DNA from: Actinomadura harenae | Lineage (GTDB): Bacteria > Actinomycetota > Actinomycetes > Streptosporangiales > Streptosporangiaceae | Assembly: GCF_003696215.1 (NCBI RefSeq) | Contig: NZ_RFFG01000016.1 | Location: forward strand, 61,357-125,356 | Length of the DNA: 64,000 nucleotides | Direction: 5' to 3' | Notes under the pieces: model-generated | Seen by the model: only the letters and a program-made list of their open reading frames with translations | The model's database searches: none | Told to the model about the DNA's origin: nothing | Position numbers and translations under genes: made by a program | Part shown: piece by piece, positions 53,595 through 62,840 of the stretch | Numbering within the stretch: the stretch's first letter is position 1 | Layout of the letters: each line of letters begins with the position of its first letter

Positions 53595-53618
53595 ACCGCC
53601 CCGGGTTCGGTAGAGATC

Positions 53619-54544
53619 TCAGGTTGTGGTTGTGACCTGGGGTTTTGTGAGTTCTATGTAGTGGTTGGTTTCGTACTCGACGGGTGGGATGTGGCCTATC
53701 TCTCCGTGGATCCGTCGGTGGTTGTACCAGTCGACCCATTCGGCGGTGGCCAGTTCGACCTGGGCGAGTGTCTTCCAGGGGCGCCGGGGTTTGATCAACT
53801 CGGTTTTGTACAGGCCGATCGCGGATTCCATGAGGGCGTTGTCGTAGGCGTCGCCGACCGAGCCGATGGATGCGGCGATGCCGGCGGCCTGAAGATGCTC
53901 GGCGAGTCTGAACGAGGTGTACTGCGAGCCTGCGTCCGAGTGATGGATCAACTCGCCCGGCCGGATGGGGTGTTGCTCGCGGTCGCGTTGCCAGACGGCC
54001 ATCTCCAGGGCGTCCAGGACGAAGACGGTCTCCTTGACGGTGGCCGCCGACCAGCCGACGATCCGGCGGGAGAAGGTGTCCACGACGAACGCGGCATAGA
54101 CGGTCGTCGACCAGGTTTTCACGTGGGTGAAGTCCGCGGCCCAGCACCGGTTGGGGGTGGTGGCGACGAAGTCGCGGTCGAGGAGGTCGGGAGCCCGCTC
54201 GGCCTGCCCGCCGGGCAGGGTGGTGATCACGCGCTTACCGCGGACCGCGCCCTGGACGCCCATCTGGCGCATCAGGCGCTCGACGGTGCAGCGGGCCACC
54301 GCATGACCTTGCCGGTTCAGCTCGTGCCAGATCTTCCTCGCACCGTGGACACGGTAGTTGGTGGCGTGGACCTGGCCGATCAGCTCCTTGAGCCGGGCGT
54401 CCCGCACGGCGCGAGCCGAGGGAACGACCATGCGTTTCTTGTGGGCGTAGTAGGTGGAAGGGGCGATCTTGCAGTGGTGTTCGGTGAGTGTCCTGCAGAT
54501 CGGCTCGACCCCGCCGAAGCGGTCCCGGTGCTCGTCGATGAACG
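53619..54544 (-). CDS. IS3 transposase orfB (DDE integrase)
   Basis: Catalytic motifs WAADFTHVKTW (Asp), HHSDAGSQYTS (Asp) and ALMESAIGLYKTELI (Glu) form an intact DDE triad, ended by WVDWYNHRRIHGEIGHIPP. The family-typical upstream part FIDEHRDRFGGVEPICRTL and CKIAPSTYYAHKKR is in the same frame before the first ATG (54431), so expression is probably by ribosomal frameshifting from orfA. The slip site is likely near the GGTTTCTTC sequence of orfA. The frame is complete from 54544 to the stop at 53619. Confidence 0.9.
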
Positions 54545-54871
54545 CTACGAGCGCGTGTGTGGCCGGTCGAGCTCGGCCGCGAAGAAACCCGCCGCCGCCC
54601 TCAGGATCTCGTCGGCCCGCTTCAGCTCGGCGTTCTCCTTCTTCAACGCCTTCAAGTGGGCGGACTCCTCCGTGGTGGTCCCGGGTCGCTGCCCGGCGTC
54701 GATCTCGTACTGCTTCACCCAGTTCCGCAGTGTCTCCCGCGAACCGATGCCCAGCTTGTCGACAACCGCCTGCAAGGCGGCCGTCTCGTTCGGGTGATCA
54801 CCACGGACCTCAGCGACCATACGCACCGCACGACGGCGGAACTCGAGCGGGTAACGGGAGGGTCGTGCCAG
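54545..54871 (-). CDS. IS3 transposase orfA (HTH protein)
   Basis: Protein of about 93-108 residues: ALQAVVDKLGIGSRETLRNWVKQYEIDAGQ is the HTH_Tnp_1 domain, and LKALKKENAELKRADEIL is the leucine-zipper segment that mediates contact with orfB. The conserved start PSRYPLEFRRRAVRMV lies upstream of the first GTG (54826); the only upstream candidate is a CTG at 54869-54871, so the original start codon may be mutated. Confidence 0.85.
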   Translation of the reverse strand: MARPSRYPLEFRRRAVRMVAEVRGDHPNETAALQAVVDKLGIGSRETLRNWVKQYEIDAGQRPGTTTEESAHLKALKKENAELKRADEILRAAAGFFAAELDRPHTRS

Positions 54872-54921
54872 GACTCAATCCTTACATGGAATCGAGTCTC
54901 CACATTACCCGGGGCGGTTCA

Positions 54922-55188
54922 TTCACAGTCGCGGCGCACAGCGCCCGCCAGCCTTCGGTGAGCCTGGCGAGTTCGGCCTCGACAGCAACGTTGGGGAAGC
55001 CGACAACGCGGATGCTCTCGCGGCGGCCGGGGGCGGAAGAACGACAGCAGGTCGTCGCCGATGTCACGGCCTTGCGTGCCCCTGCGCGGCGCGCCCGGCA
55101 GGTCGCTGAGCTGGCCGATCGCCATGTCGTGGTACTCGCCGGTCCAGCAGGCATCAGCCGGATGACCTGATGCGCACAGCTCACCCAC
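54922..55188 (-). pseudogene. Fragment of unknown gene cut by IS3
   Basis: From a GTG at 55188 the codons GELCASGHPADACWTGEYHDM, IGQLSDLPG and GDDLLSFF look authentic, then the reading continues in another frame as RESIRVVGFPNVAVEAELARLTEGWRAL before the IS3 end. The family is unrecognised. It is probably a broken gene that once followed the ORF now on the far side of the IS4 element. Confidence 0.45.
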
Positions 55189-55202
55189 GGGGCCCCTAAC
55201 GG

Positions 55203-56733
55203 CAATGCCGGGTAGTTAGGGGGCTTGGGCTGGTGTCAAGTCGGGTTCGGGGAGGATGTTGATGGTGGTTGTCGTCTGATGGTTGGTGCGGTCGATCTGG
55301 CCTTTGGCTCGGTGTTTGGAGATCGCTCGTTTGACGATGCGGGGGCAGCTGCGGTCACGGCGGGCGGGCAGCGGGTGGTCCAGGACCGCCCGGCCGATCT
55401 GGCCGATCAGGTCGACGGGTGTGTGGGTGATGATGCCGGCGGCGTGGATGACCTGGTCACGGGCGGCGAGTAGGGCGATGGTGAAGCTGGCCCGGTCAGC
55501 GGGAACAGCGCCGGTGGTCGTGGCGTCGGCCATCGCCAGCCGCAGCGCCTGGTAGGCCGCCAGCAGAGCGTAGATCTCCTGGTCGGTGCCCTGGGGGGTG
55601 CGGGAGCGCAGGACGCGGCCGCCCAGGGTGGTGGACTTCAACTCCAGGTAGGCGGTCTCGATCTCCCATCGCTGGTGGTAGAGCTTCACGATCTCCCGCG
55701 CCGGGTGCAGACGAGGGTCGAGCAGGGTGGTGATCAGCCGGTAGTGGCCGGTGCGGCGCCCGCCGCTGGGCAGGGTGACGGTGATCTGGGCGTCGATCAC
55801 CCGGATCGGGACACCGCCCAGCACCGAACGCCATGATCGGTCGGCCAGGGTCTCAAGACGGGGCAGCGGCCGGGTGCTCTTGCAGCGGATCAGCAGGTCC
55901 GCGCCGGTGCCCTGCGGGCCGGCGATCGCCGTCACCAGGGCTTTGACGGCGAAGTTGCGGTCACCCAGCATCAGCATCCCCGCCTTGAGGCAGTCCAGCA
56001 GTTCGGGCGCGTAGGTCGTCTCACCCGTCGCGAACCGCCCGAACGTCGCCCCCAGCAGGGTCCGGGTGCCGCAGGCGACCACCGCGACCAACCGGACCAG
56101 CGGATAGCCCGACCCGCCATGACTGCGGTCTGATGACCATAGGCCGCGAGATTGGCCGGGCTGTCCGGGACGCTGAAGGTGGTGCCGTCCATCGCGCACA
56201 CCAACATGCCCCGCCACCGCACCGCCCCGGTGGGCGGACCGGCCAGCAACTCAAACAGCGCCCGCAACGGCGCGACCCCCACCCGGCGGCGGGCCTGGGC
56301 CAGTACCGACGACGACGGCACCCACCCAGGCCCGTCAAGACCCGACACCAGCCGCGACCACACCTGCCCGAGCCCTTGATCCTCGAACAGCCCCGCCGCC
56401 AGCAGCAGATACACCACCACCCGCGACGGCAACCGCCGCAACCGCCGCTCCACCGACCGCGTCTCGGCCAGCACCTCATCCACCATCTCGAACGGCACGA
56501 TCCGGGTCAGCTCACCCAGATGCCCAGGCGCGAACACCCCGACCCCCGAACGACGGACCGAACCAATGGCGCAGGCCGCAACAGACCTGGCAGACTCAAC
56601 ACCCAACGGAGATCCAGTAGGCCAGGCGGATGGTGGTAGAAGATCACCCGTTCTACTGGATCTCCGTTCCCATGTCTCCAACATCCACCAAACCCCTGGA
56701 CAACCAGCCCACGGACCTAACTACCCGGCATTG
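55203..56733 (-). mobile_element. IS4-type insertion sequence with 10-bp target duplication
   Basis: Ends share an 18-bp inverted repeat CAATGCCGGGTAGTTAGG, with further imperfect matching inward (GGGCTGG). The 10-bp sequence CCCCTAACGG is directly repeated at 55193-55202 and 56734-56743, flanking the element exactly, which is a target-site duplication. Length is 1531 bp. The single transposase gene is frameshifted, so the copy is recent in structure but inactive. Confidence 0.92.
55216..56684 (-). pseudogene. IS4-type transposase, one frameshift
   Basis: The N-terminal half (56684 to about 56120) has GELTRIVPFEMVDEVLAET (IS4 N-terminal domain) and VCAMDGTTFSVPDS (first Asp). The frame then shifts near 56120, and the C-terminal half gives LMLGDRNFAVKAL (second Asp) and YHQRWEIETAYLELK (Y-R-E signature with Glu). 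A single indel in or near the YGHQT codons explains the break; apart from that, the protein is complete. Confidence 0.88.
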
Positions 56734-56736
56734 CCC

Positions 56737-57018
56737 CTAACGGTCGTTGGTGGTCAGGTCGTCGAGACGGCAATTGAGGTCGCCCTCCCGTCGCTGGGGC
56801 AGGCCGTCGCTCATCGGCCAGCGGTAGCACGTTAGCCGGACCGGCCCCTGCTGGCCCGCGTTCTTGAGCTTCTAGTGGGCGGAGTTCGGGTCGTCCATGA
56901 TGCATTCCCGGCCCGTGTCGTCCTGGCCGGTGGACAGGGCGGCCGGGTGCTTGGTGATCGAGTCCTGGACGATCGCCGCGGTGGCCGGGTCGGCCAGGCC
57001 CGCGAAGCCGCCCTCATC
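56737..57018 (-). pseudogene. Remnant coding sequence with in-frame stop
   Basis: Minus-strand codons give DEGGFAGLADPATAAIVQD, HPAALSTGQDDTGREC and MDDPNSAH, then a TAG, then KLKNAGQQGPVRL, CYRWPMSDGLPQ and RLDDLTTNDR before a natural stop at 56737-56739. A further shift lies near 57018. The family is not recognised. It ends right at the IS4 target site. Confidence 0.45.
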
Positions 57019-57582
57019 CCAGCAGCATCACGACGGCGTCCGCGTGGGCGTCCGCGCCGAGAGCTTCGCGCGGCGGCTCACGCGCGGTCTCCGCGGGTCT
57101 GCGGGGGCTCCGGTGGCAGCGCCGTCAGCAGGAACGAGGCTTCGCGCAGGCCGTGGAGCGTACCAGCGCTGTGAGTCCGGGGAGCTCGAGGAGGGGAGTA
57201 CGAGTAGCTGTCCGTCACCTTGGAAGGCGTCAGCGATCTCGCGATGAACATGGTCTTACTCCATCGCCGCACCGGTCTCCCGACGTAGCCCTTCCCGGGC
57301 ACCTTCCAGTTGTCTCACCGAGTGTCGGGATTAGCCCGGTTCGGGCTTTTCTTGCCTGCGCATGCTCAACTATCGCACCTTCAGGCGTCCTCGCACGCAT
57401 GATCAACAAGGCCGCATGCTGTGCACGCCGGGCAGGCTTTTGTCCCAATTACAGTGCTGGTCGCGAGCGGCGCGGACCGCTGGATGTTGTGGTGCCCGCC
57501 CCCGGAGGGCAGAGGTGCCCGCGCCGCGGGTGCGCCGTTCGGGAAGTCGAAGGATCCGGTCCGACCAAAGGGAGAGGGAAAC
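57019..57582. other. Gene-less stretch upstream of FG-GAP gene
   Basis: No intact gene is supported. The first part may hold the degraded 5' end of the minus-strand remnant (ADAHADAVVMLLG in a shifted frame). A plus-strand terminator-like hairpin lies at 57333-57353, and the promoter of the FG-GAP gene should follow it. Confidence 0.4.
57333..57353 (+). terminator. Rho-independent terminator-like hairpin
   Basis: AGCCCG, a 3-nt GTT loop and CGGGCT are followed by TTTCTT: the most classical intrinsic terminator in the window. No plus-strand gene is seen upstream within 500 bp, so it may end a lost gene or a small RNA. Confidence 0.6.
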
Positions 57583-58941
57583 ATGAGGGGCTTCTGGAAG
57601 GCTGGGGGTGTCTTGTCTGGCGCGCTGGCAGCAGTGGTGGCCTGGGGGACCGCCGCGTCCGCATTGGCCGATGCCGGCACCACAGTGACCGTAATGGGCT
57701 ACGGCGAACCCTGGGAGGACTGCGTCCAGACCGTGACGCTGATCGCGGACCGCGTAGAAGGCCGTGGCCGGGTGTATGCGTTTGCGACTACGAAGTGCGA
57801 ATCCCGCCACGACTTTCTCGTCCCCACTGTTGCGCTCGCGGGCGACCAGGGCAAGCACGGCCTGGAAGGAAAGATGAAATCATGCGCCTGGGCTTCATAT
57901 TGCCAAACTGATTACGTCTATTTGGACGAGATTGCGGGGGTTGAATATCGTGCCGCCAACAGCGGATACGTTGGAACCGACCCCTTCAATTGGCCGCTGA
58001 GCGCCGTTCCGCACGCGCGTTTGATGGGTATCCCGCAGGGGTCGGAAAGGCACTCGACGTCGGGTAACGAGTCGGGGTCGGGTCGGGTGCGGTGGGCGGA
58101 CTACAATGGTGACGGCCGGGCCGATTACCTGTCCGTCAACTCGAATGGTTCGGTGAACGTCCGCCTGAACACGGACGGGCACGGCGGGTGGCAGGACCTG
58201 GGGCAGGTCCGCGGCCCTGACTCCGCGGTGTCCGCCGACTCGAGCCGGGCTCGGTTCGCCGATTTCAACGGTGATGGCCGGGCCGACTACCTGCACATCG
58301 ACCAGGACGGTGGGGTAACCGCCGAGCTGAACAACAGCGACGGGCCCGGCGGGTGGCAGAAGCTGGGGCGGGTACTCGCCCCTGCTACCAGTCCTGACTG
58401 GTTTACCACCAACCCGGCCCTAGTACGGTTCGCCGACCTCGACGGGGACGGCCGGACGGACTACAACGTCCTCCACCCCGACAACGGCTCGTTCCACACC
58501 AGCATCAACCAAGGGGGTGGCGTTTCCGGCCTGGGCTGGAACCCGGGCCAGGTGGGCCTGATGCCGGGGGTCGGTCCCGGCCCCGCCAGCGGGGTTCGGC
58601 TGGCGGACATGGACGGCGACCGCCGCTTCGACTACAACATCCCCGGCCACACATTCCACGCTGGAAGCGGCGGCGTACTCACCACCTACATCAACAGCTG
58701 GGATTTCACCAACTGGGCCATCCTCCCGCAGACCATGCTCACGCGATACACCGACGCAGGGACGGTCGCCCTCGCCGACATCACCGGTGATGGCCGGGCC
58801 GACTACCTCGGCACCAATCCCGACGGCTCCGTCCACGCCTACAGGAACGAGGGCGGCGTCCCCAGCGACCCCTACGACCCCAGCAGCCCCGTCACCCCCG
58901 GCACCTGGACCGACATGGGCAACATCATCAGCGGCAACTGA
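57583..58941 (+). CDS. Secreted FG-GAP/VCBS-repeat protein
   Basis: Protein of 452 residues with a signal peptide (MRGFWKAGG, hydrophobic VLSGALAAVVAWGTAASALA). A 120-residue Cys-containing domain of unknown type follows. From about residue 165, five calcium-binding repeats appear: DYNGDGRADYL, DFNGDGRADYL, DLDGDGRTDYN, DMDGDRRFDYN and DITGDGRADYL. These form beta-propeller blades and usually mediate binding. GGGAGAGGG precedes the ATG at 57583. The role is likely extracellular adhesion or substrate binding. Confidence 0.87.
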   Translation: MRGFWKAGGVLSGALAAVVAWGTAASALADAGTTVTVMGYGEPWEDCVQTVTLIADRVEGRGRVYAFATTKCESRHDFLVPTVALAGDQGKHGLEGKMKSCAWASYCQTDYVYLDEIAGVEYRAANSGYVGTDPFNWPLSAVPHARLMGIPQGSERHSTSGNESGSGRVRWADYNGDGRADYLSVNSNGSVNVRLNTDGHGGWQDLGQVRGPDSAVSADSSRARFADFNGDGRADYLHIDQDGGVTAELNNSDGPGGWQKLGRVLAPATSPDWFTTNPALVRFADLDGDGRTDYNVLHPDNGSFHTSINQGGGVSGLGWNPGQVGLMPGVGPGPASGVRLADMDGDRRFDYNIPGHTFHAGSGGVLTTYINSWDFTNWAILPQTMLTRYTDAGTVALADITGDGRADYLGTNPDGSVHAYRNEGGVPSDPYDPSSPVTPGTWTDMGNIISGN

Positions 58942-59146
58942 GACCGGCCCTCCCCGAACCCCACGAAGGCCATCCCCCGGCTGGCGCACCTGCTCATCAG
59001 AAGACAGTCATACGACACGCTCCATCGCTCATAGAGGGGCGGGCCGCAGCGCGGTCCCGCCCTTCGATGAGCCGGGCGAAGATCCGCCTGATGGGGCGGT
59101 GCTTACGCAGCACCTCCAGGTCGCCCCCCATGCAGCATCACATCGC

Positions 59147-59314
59147 TCACCGGCTGAACGGGTCCAGCAGCGACGCCCTCGGCGCCATCTTCTTACGCGG
59201 CTTCGGCCACGCCGTCTCCAGCGCCTGACCCACCGTCGGATGCGACACACCGCGTTTGCGCATCACCGCCTGGATCGGCAGCCCGTCCGGGCACATCACA
59301 ACAGGGCGGGCCAT
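59147..59314 (-). pseudogene. Transposase N-terminal fragment (IS21-like)
   Basis: DGLPIQAVMRKRGVSHPTVGQALE then WPKPRKKMAPRASLLDPF matches the N-terminal HTH and linker of IS21-type transposases, where RASKLDPF is typical. It stops after SR and nothing further of the transposase exists. Assignment to IS21 is tentative. Confidence 0.5.
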
Positions 59315-59676
59315 CGAGTGCGGTGGGGGTTCACCTCCTCCGGTGGTAGCCGCCCGGTCGCCAGTTCCATGTGCACGCCGACGTGGTCGGGGCCGACCGC
59401 GGCCAGCCCGGCCGCGCAGAACCGTAGCGGGTGCGTGGTGTCGGCCCGGTCCTTGTGGCAGGCCGGCTGTGGGGAGTCGATCATTCGGCGGGCGTCGGCC
59501 TTGGTGGCGTCGCCGGGGGTGGGGAGGCCGGGGGTGGCGTCGCCGGGGGTGGGGAGGCCGGGGGTGGGGAGGCCGCCCTGGGCGCGGGCCAGCCGCGCCA
59601 TGTCGTCGTCGGCGAAGGCGGTCAGGTCGGCGTCGGTGCGCCACGGGCAGCGGCGTTCACCGTTGCAGGGCCGGCG
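59296..59676 (-). pseudogene. DUF6283-like protein with repeat expansion, 5' truncated
   Basis: RRPCNGERRCPWRTDADLTAF is the Cys-containing start of DUF6283-type proteins, and PACHKDRADTTHPLRFCAAG and HVGVHMELATGRL are the later motifs. No start codon precedes the Cys motif; the sequence upstream belongs to a plus-strand relic. In the middle, LPTPGDATPG-type units reflect a tandem DNA repeat. Confidence 0.55.
59503..59577. repeat. Tandem repeat, 30-bp period
   Basis: Two full 30-bp units starting GGTGGCGTCGCCGGGGG (59503, 59533) are followed by a partial unit with the shorter GGGGGTGGGGAGGCC motif. It encodes Leu-Pro-Thr-Pro-Gly-Asp-Ala-Thr repeats on the minus strand. Probably a replication-slippage expansion. 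Confidence 0.8.
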
Positions 59677-59682
59677 CGGAAC

Positions 59683-59907
59683 TCCACCTGGGCCGCCACC
59701 GTCACCGGGCCCAACTTCTCCCACGACTACACCAGCAGCGGCAACCTGTTGTTTCGCCACAGCTGGGACGGCGGGTACCAGAGCGACCAGGACCAGGCCG
59801 AGGGGTACTACGAAGCCGCGGTCGACCCCACCGTCAGCGGCGAGCTGTGGGACGGCCACATCTGCTCCTGCATGATCACTCCTCAGGACGCCAGGTACCT
59901 CCCGTAG
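59683..59907 (+). pseudogene. C-terminal fragment of a secreted-type protein
   Basis: RNSTWAATVTGPNFSHDYTS, FRHSWDGGYQSDQDQAEGYY and SGELWDGHICSCMITPQDAR form a coherent C-terminus with natural stop, but no start or N-terminal part exists. The family is unknown. Confidence 0.35.
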
Positions 59908-60090
59908 ATCACCTGCCTGGATAGGCCGCCGACCAGGGTGGTCACGTCCGGTGGCGGGTGGATCAGCAACACCGCCGAACCCGTCGCGCACCGTAACAAG
60001 ACCACCCATCCCAACGGGCCCGGTAGCCGAGCGGCCGCGGCGCTGGCTTGTCTCCGGGGACCCCTCGGCGTGGGCAGCTCGGCGTCGGGC

Positions 60091-60496
60091 GACATCACCA
60101 GCTGGCTGGACGCGCGGAAGTACGTCGCCAAGCACTCCCCGGGACCAAGATCGCCCGCTGTCACCTGATCGCCAACATACTCGGCGGGAAAGGGCAGAAG
60201 CTGGACGGTGGGCAGGCCAACCTCGTCCCCTGCTGGCAGTAGGGCTGAACACCGGAACGCCCAGCATGCGGACCCATGAGAGGGAGGTTCAGACCGCGGT
60301 GGCCGACTCCAGCATGGGGCCCGACGATGCGATCTTCTACGAGGTGACACCGGACTACGTGAACGACACCAGCACGATCCCCTGGGGCGTCAGCATGCAG
60401 GCGACGATTGAGCGGTCGGATGGAACCAGGCAGCTGCTGTTCAGCGCCGTCCTCCCCAACGACCAGGCCAGCAGCGGACTCAACCTCGGGAACTGA
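60091..60496 (+). pseudogene. Nuclease (DNA/RNA non-specific endonuclease-like) relic
   Basis: SGDITSWLDARKYVAKHSPG in one frame is followed by ARCHLIANILGGKGQKLDG in a second, and REVQTAVAD, FYEVTPDYVNDT and GVSMQATIERSDGTRQL in the third. The order matches the C-terminal HLI...GG...N and YxVTPxY core of secreted non-specific nucleases of polymorphic toxins. Two frameshifts and a stop at about 60239 break it. Confidence 0.5.
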
Positions 60497-60526
60497 CCCG
60501 AGCTGACGAATCACCAGGGAGCCTGG

Positions 60527-61539
60527 ATGAGCCGCACCACTCCACCGCGGCCGCTCGAGATCACCGCGGTCCTCCCTCAAATGGCTCTGCTGGCACGCAC
60601 GGCGACCCGGTTGCATCCCCGCGCCGGGTCGCCGTCACCGCATGACGGGCTCGGCGGCGGGCCACTGCTGTGGCCCGCCGCCGAGCCGTGGCCGTACTGC
60701 GATGGCCCGCACGTGCCCAATGGGAATCCGGCCCTCTCGCCAGGGGATGTGCGGCTGCGGCGGCGCATCCGGGCGGCAGCGGCGAGCCGACCGCTGGGCC
60801 AACTTCGCTTCACGCCAGAGGAAGTGGCGATCGACAAGCAGATCAACATCGGCCGCCCGTGGCCCGAGGACCCGGTCGCCATGCTGCCCGTGGCCCAGCT
60901 GTACGTGCGTGACGTCCCTCTGCTGCGCCCGCCCGGGAGAGCCGACATGCTCCAGGTGGTGTGGTGCCCCTTCGGCCACCCGCCAGAGCCCAAGCCCAGG
61001 ACCGCGTTGCTCTGGCGGTCCGCCGCCACGGTCACCACACCTCCGGAGCCAGCCGTGGTCCAGGCCGACGGCTACGTGCCAGAGCCGTGCCTACTCGCCC
61101 CGGAACAGGTCACCGAGTATCCCCACCCCATGGAGTTGAGCGAGGAGTTGCAGGAGCGGCTACAGGACTGGAACACATGGCAGGAGGCCGGCGCCGCGCC
61201 AGACAGCTCCTACGAACCCGCCCCGGAGGAGTTCCACTGGCCACGGACTGTCCATCGCTCCCGGCTGGAAGGCCGGCGGTTGGACCCGCTGGGGACTTAT
61301 TGACCCCGTCCGCCTGCTCTGCCCCGCCTGCGATGCCGAGATCGCCCCGCTGCTGACCATCGCCTCGGCCGAATGGGACGACAACACCCGCGGCTGAATC
61401 ACCTACGAGGATCAAGCCGACCACCACCGGTCCTCGCCCGGCGAACCCGGCCATGGTTCAGGTCGGTGGAGGCTACGACCTGCAGCTGTACGCCTGCCCG
61501 GCATCGCCGGATCATCCGCACACCGACCTGATCCAGTGA
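60527..61539 (+). pseudogene. DUF1963-like protein, broken paralogue
   Basis: The first 250 codons (60527-61303) match the intact paralogue at 37286: LARTATRLHPRAG, GGPLLWPAAEPWPYC, MLQVVWCPFGHPP and VTEYPHPMELSEEL. A frameshift near 61270 moves the rest (GLIDPVRLLCPACDAEIAPLLTIASAEWDD) to another frame. A TGA follows near 61395, and the C-terminus VQVGGGYDLQLYACPASPDHPHTDLIQ comes last. The first frame alone would give a 258-residue product. Confidence 0.7.
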
Positions 61540-61985
61540 GATCCCTCAACGCGGGGCCGCCGACGGTGGTGCCACCTGCGTATCGGGCTCTCCCGCCAGC
61601 CTGATGTGTCCCCGCTCGGTCCTCGGCCGGTGGACCGGGCAGGTCGTGCCACCGGCGCGGGCGGTACGTCGTCCGGGACACCTTCAGGGACCTATCGGCC
61701 AGTGGTCTCGGAGCGGTGCCGGGGCTGCAGGCCAGGCGGCGTTTCTCACCTACCAAGTGGTCCGCCCGCCGCAGGTGCCAGCTGGTCCAGCCAAGCCATC
61801 GCCCGGCGTCGGCGCCGGATCCCCTCCACACGCCGCTCGTGCAGCCGAGCACGGTGCGGGCAGCCGAGCCTGCGCCAGAGGGTCTGCCACTCCTCAAGGG
61901 GGTCGACTCACCACAGGCCGCATCCTGCGGACACCTGCCATCATGAGTCCAACAAGTAAGCACGCGCGCCCCATGAGGAAGGCTC
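61540..61985. other. Gene-less stretch before LysR gene
   Basis: No coding sequence or RNA is supported. It should contain the promoter of the LysR gene at 61986. Confidence 0.4.
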
Positions 61986-62840
61986 ATGAACATCAGCTTG
62001 CCGCAGCTCCGCGCCTTCCTCACGGTGGCCGAGGAAGGCAGCTTCAGCGCCGCAGCCGACGCGCTCGGGGTCAGCCAATCCGCCGTTTCCCACTCCGTGG
62101 CCACGCTGGAACGCGCGCTCGGCAGCCCCGTGCTGACCCGGCACGGGCGCCCGCAGCCGACCGCGTTCGGCGACCGGATCCTCGCCCACGCCCACGCCGC
62201 GATCGCGGCCACCGCCGCCATCTGCGACCTGGCCGCACAACGCGACGGACTCCCCGCCGGATCACTACGGCTGGCGGCCCCGCCGACCGTGTGCCAAGGC
62301 CTGCTGCCCGGACTGATGATCCAATGGAAGGCCGACTTCCCCCGCGTGGAGATCGCCCTCTTCGAAGGCGAGGACGACGAGGTCGCCGACTGGCTCACCA
62401 GGAACACCGTGGACCTCGCCGTCCTCGTCGACCCGCCCCCAGGCCCGGGCACACCCATCGGACGGGACGTCTTCCAGGCGGTCCTGCACCGCGACCACCC
62501 GCTCGCCGGCGAACCCGCGATCGACGTCGCCGACCTCGACGACGACCCGTTCCTCCTCTCACAGGGCGGCTGCGAGAGACACATTCAGGAACTGTTCCGC
62601 CGCGCCGGTACACCGCTCGCTCCGACCCACCGCGTACGCGAGCTGGGAACCCTGCTGGCCATGGTCCGGGCCGGCATCGGCGTCTCCATCGTGCCCGGCC
62701 TCACGTCGGCGATGATCGATCCGCAACTGGTCCTGGTCCCGCTACGGCAGCACCTCGAACGCACCCTGGTCCTCACCGGACCACCCCACCGGCCCTGGCA
62801 CCCAGCCGCCACCGCACTCGTCAACGCCACCAGCAGTTAG
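61986..62840 (+). CDS. LysR-family regulator
   Basis: Protein of 284 residues: HTH LRAFLTVAEEGSFSAAADALGVSQSAVSHSVATLERALG and a periplasmic-binding-like effector domain (LRLAAPPTVCQGLLPGLM, VDLAVLVDP, GTLLAMVRAGIGVSIVPG). GAGGAAGG precedes the ATG. No adjacent divergent gene remains, so its target has probably been lost or lies elsewhere. Confidence 0.92.
   Translation: MNISLPQLRAFLTVAEEGSFSAAADALGVSQSAVSHSVATLERALGSPVLTRHGRPQPTAFGDRILAHAHAAIAATAAICDLAAQRDGLPAGSLRLAAPPTVCQGLLPGLMIQWKADFPRVEIALFEGEDDEVADWLTRNTVDLAVLVDPPPGPGTPIGRDVFQAVLHRDHPLAGEPAIDVADLDDDPFLLSQGGCERHIQELFRRAGTPLAPTHRVRELGTLLAMVRAGIGVSIVPGLTSAMIDPQLVLVPLRQHLERTLVLTGPPHRPWHPAATALVNATSS

Larger units (their letters stand above)
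53592..54921 (-). mobile_element. IS3-family insertion sequence
   Basis: The element is bounded by inverted repeats sharing TGAACCGCCCCGGGT (15 identical bases; left end at 53592, right end at 54921), about 1.33 kb long. It carries orfA (54545-54826) and orfB (53619-54431, with coding sequence extending upstream by frameshift). The bases flanking the two ends (AAC and TTC) do not match, so no target duplication is visible; the element may have arisen here by recombination or one flank has been lost. Confidence 0.9.

Noticed and set aside
59503..59577. CRISPR-like repeats
   Set aside because: The 30-bp units are directly adjacent with no spacers and encode a Pro/Gly repeat; it is a simple tandem repeat.
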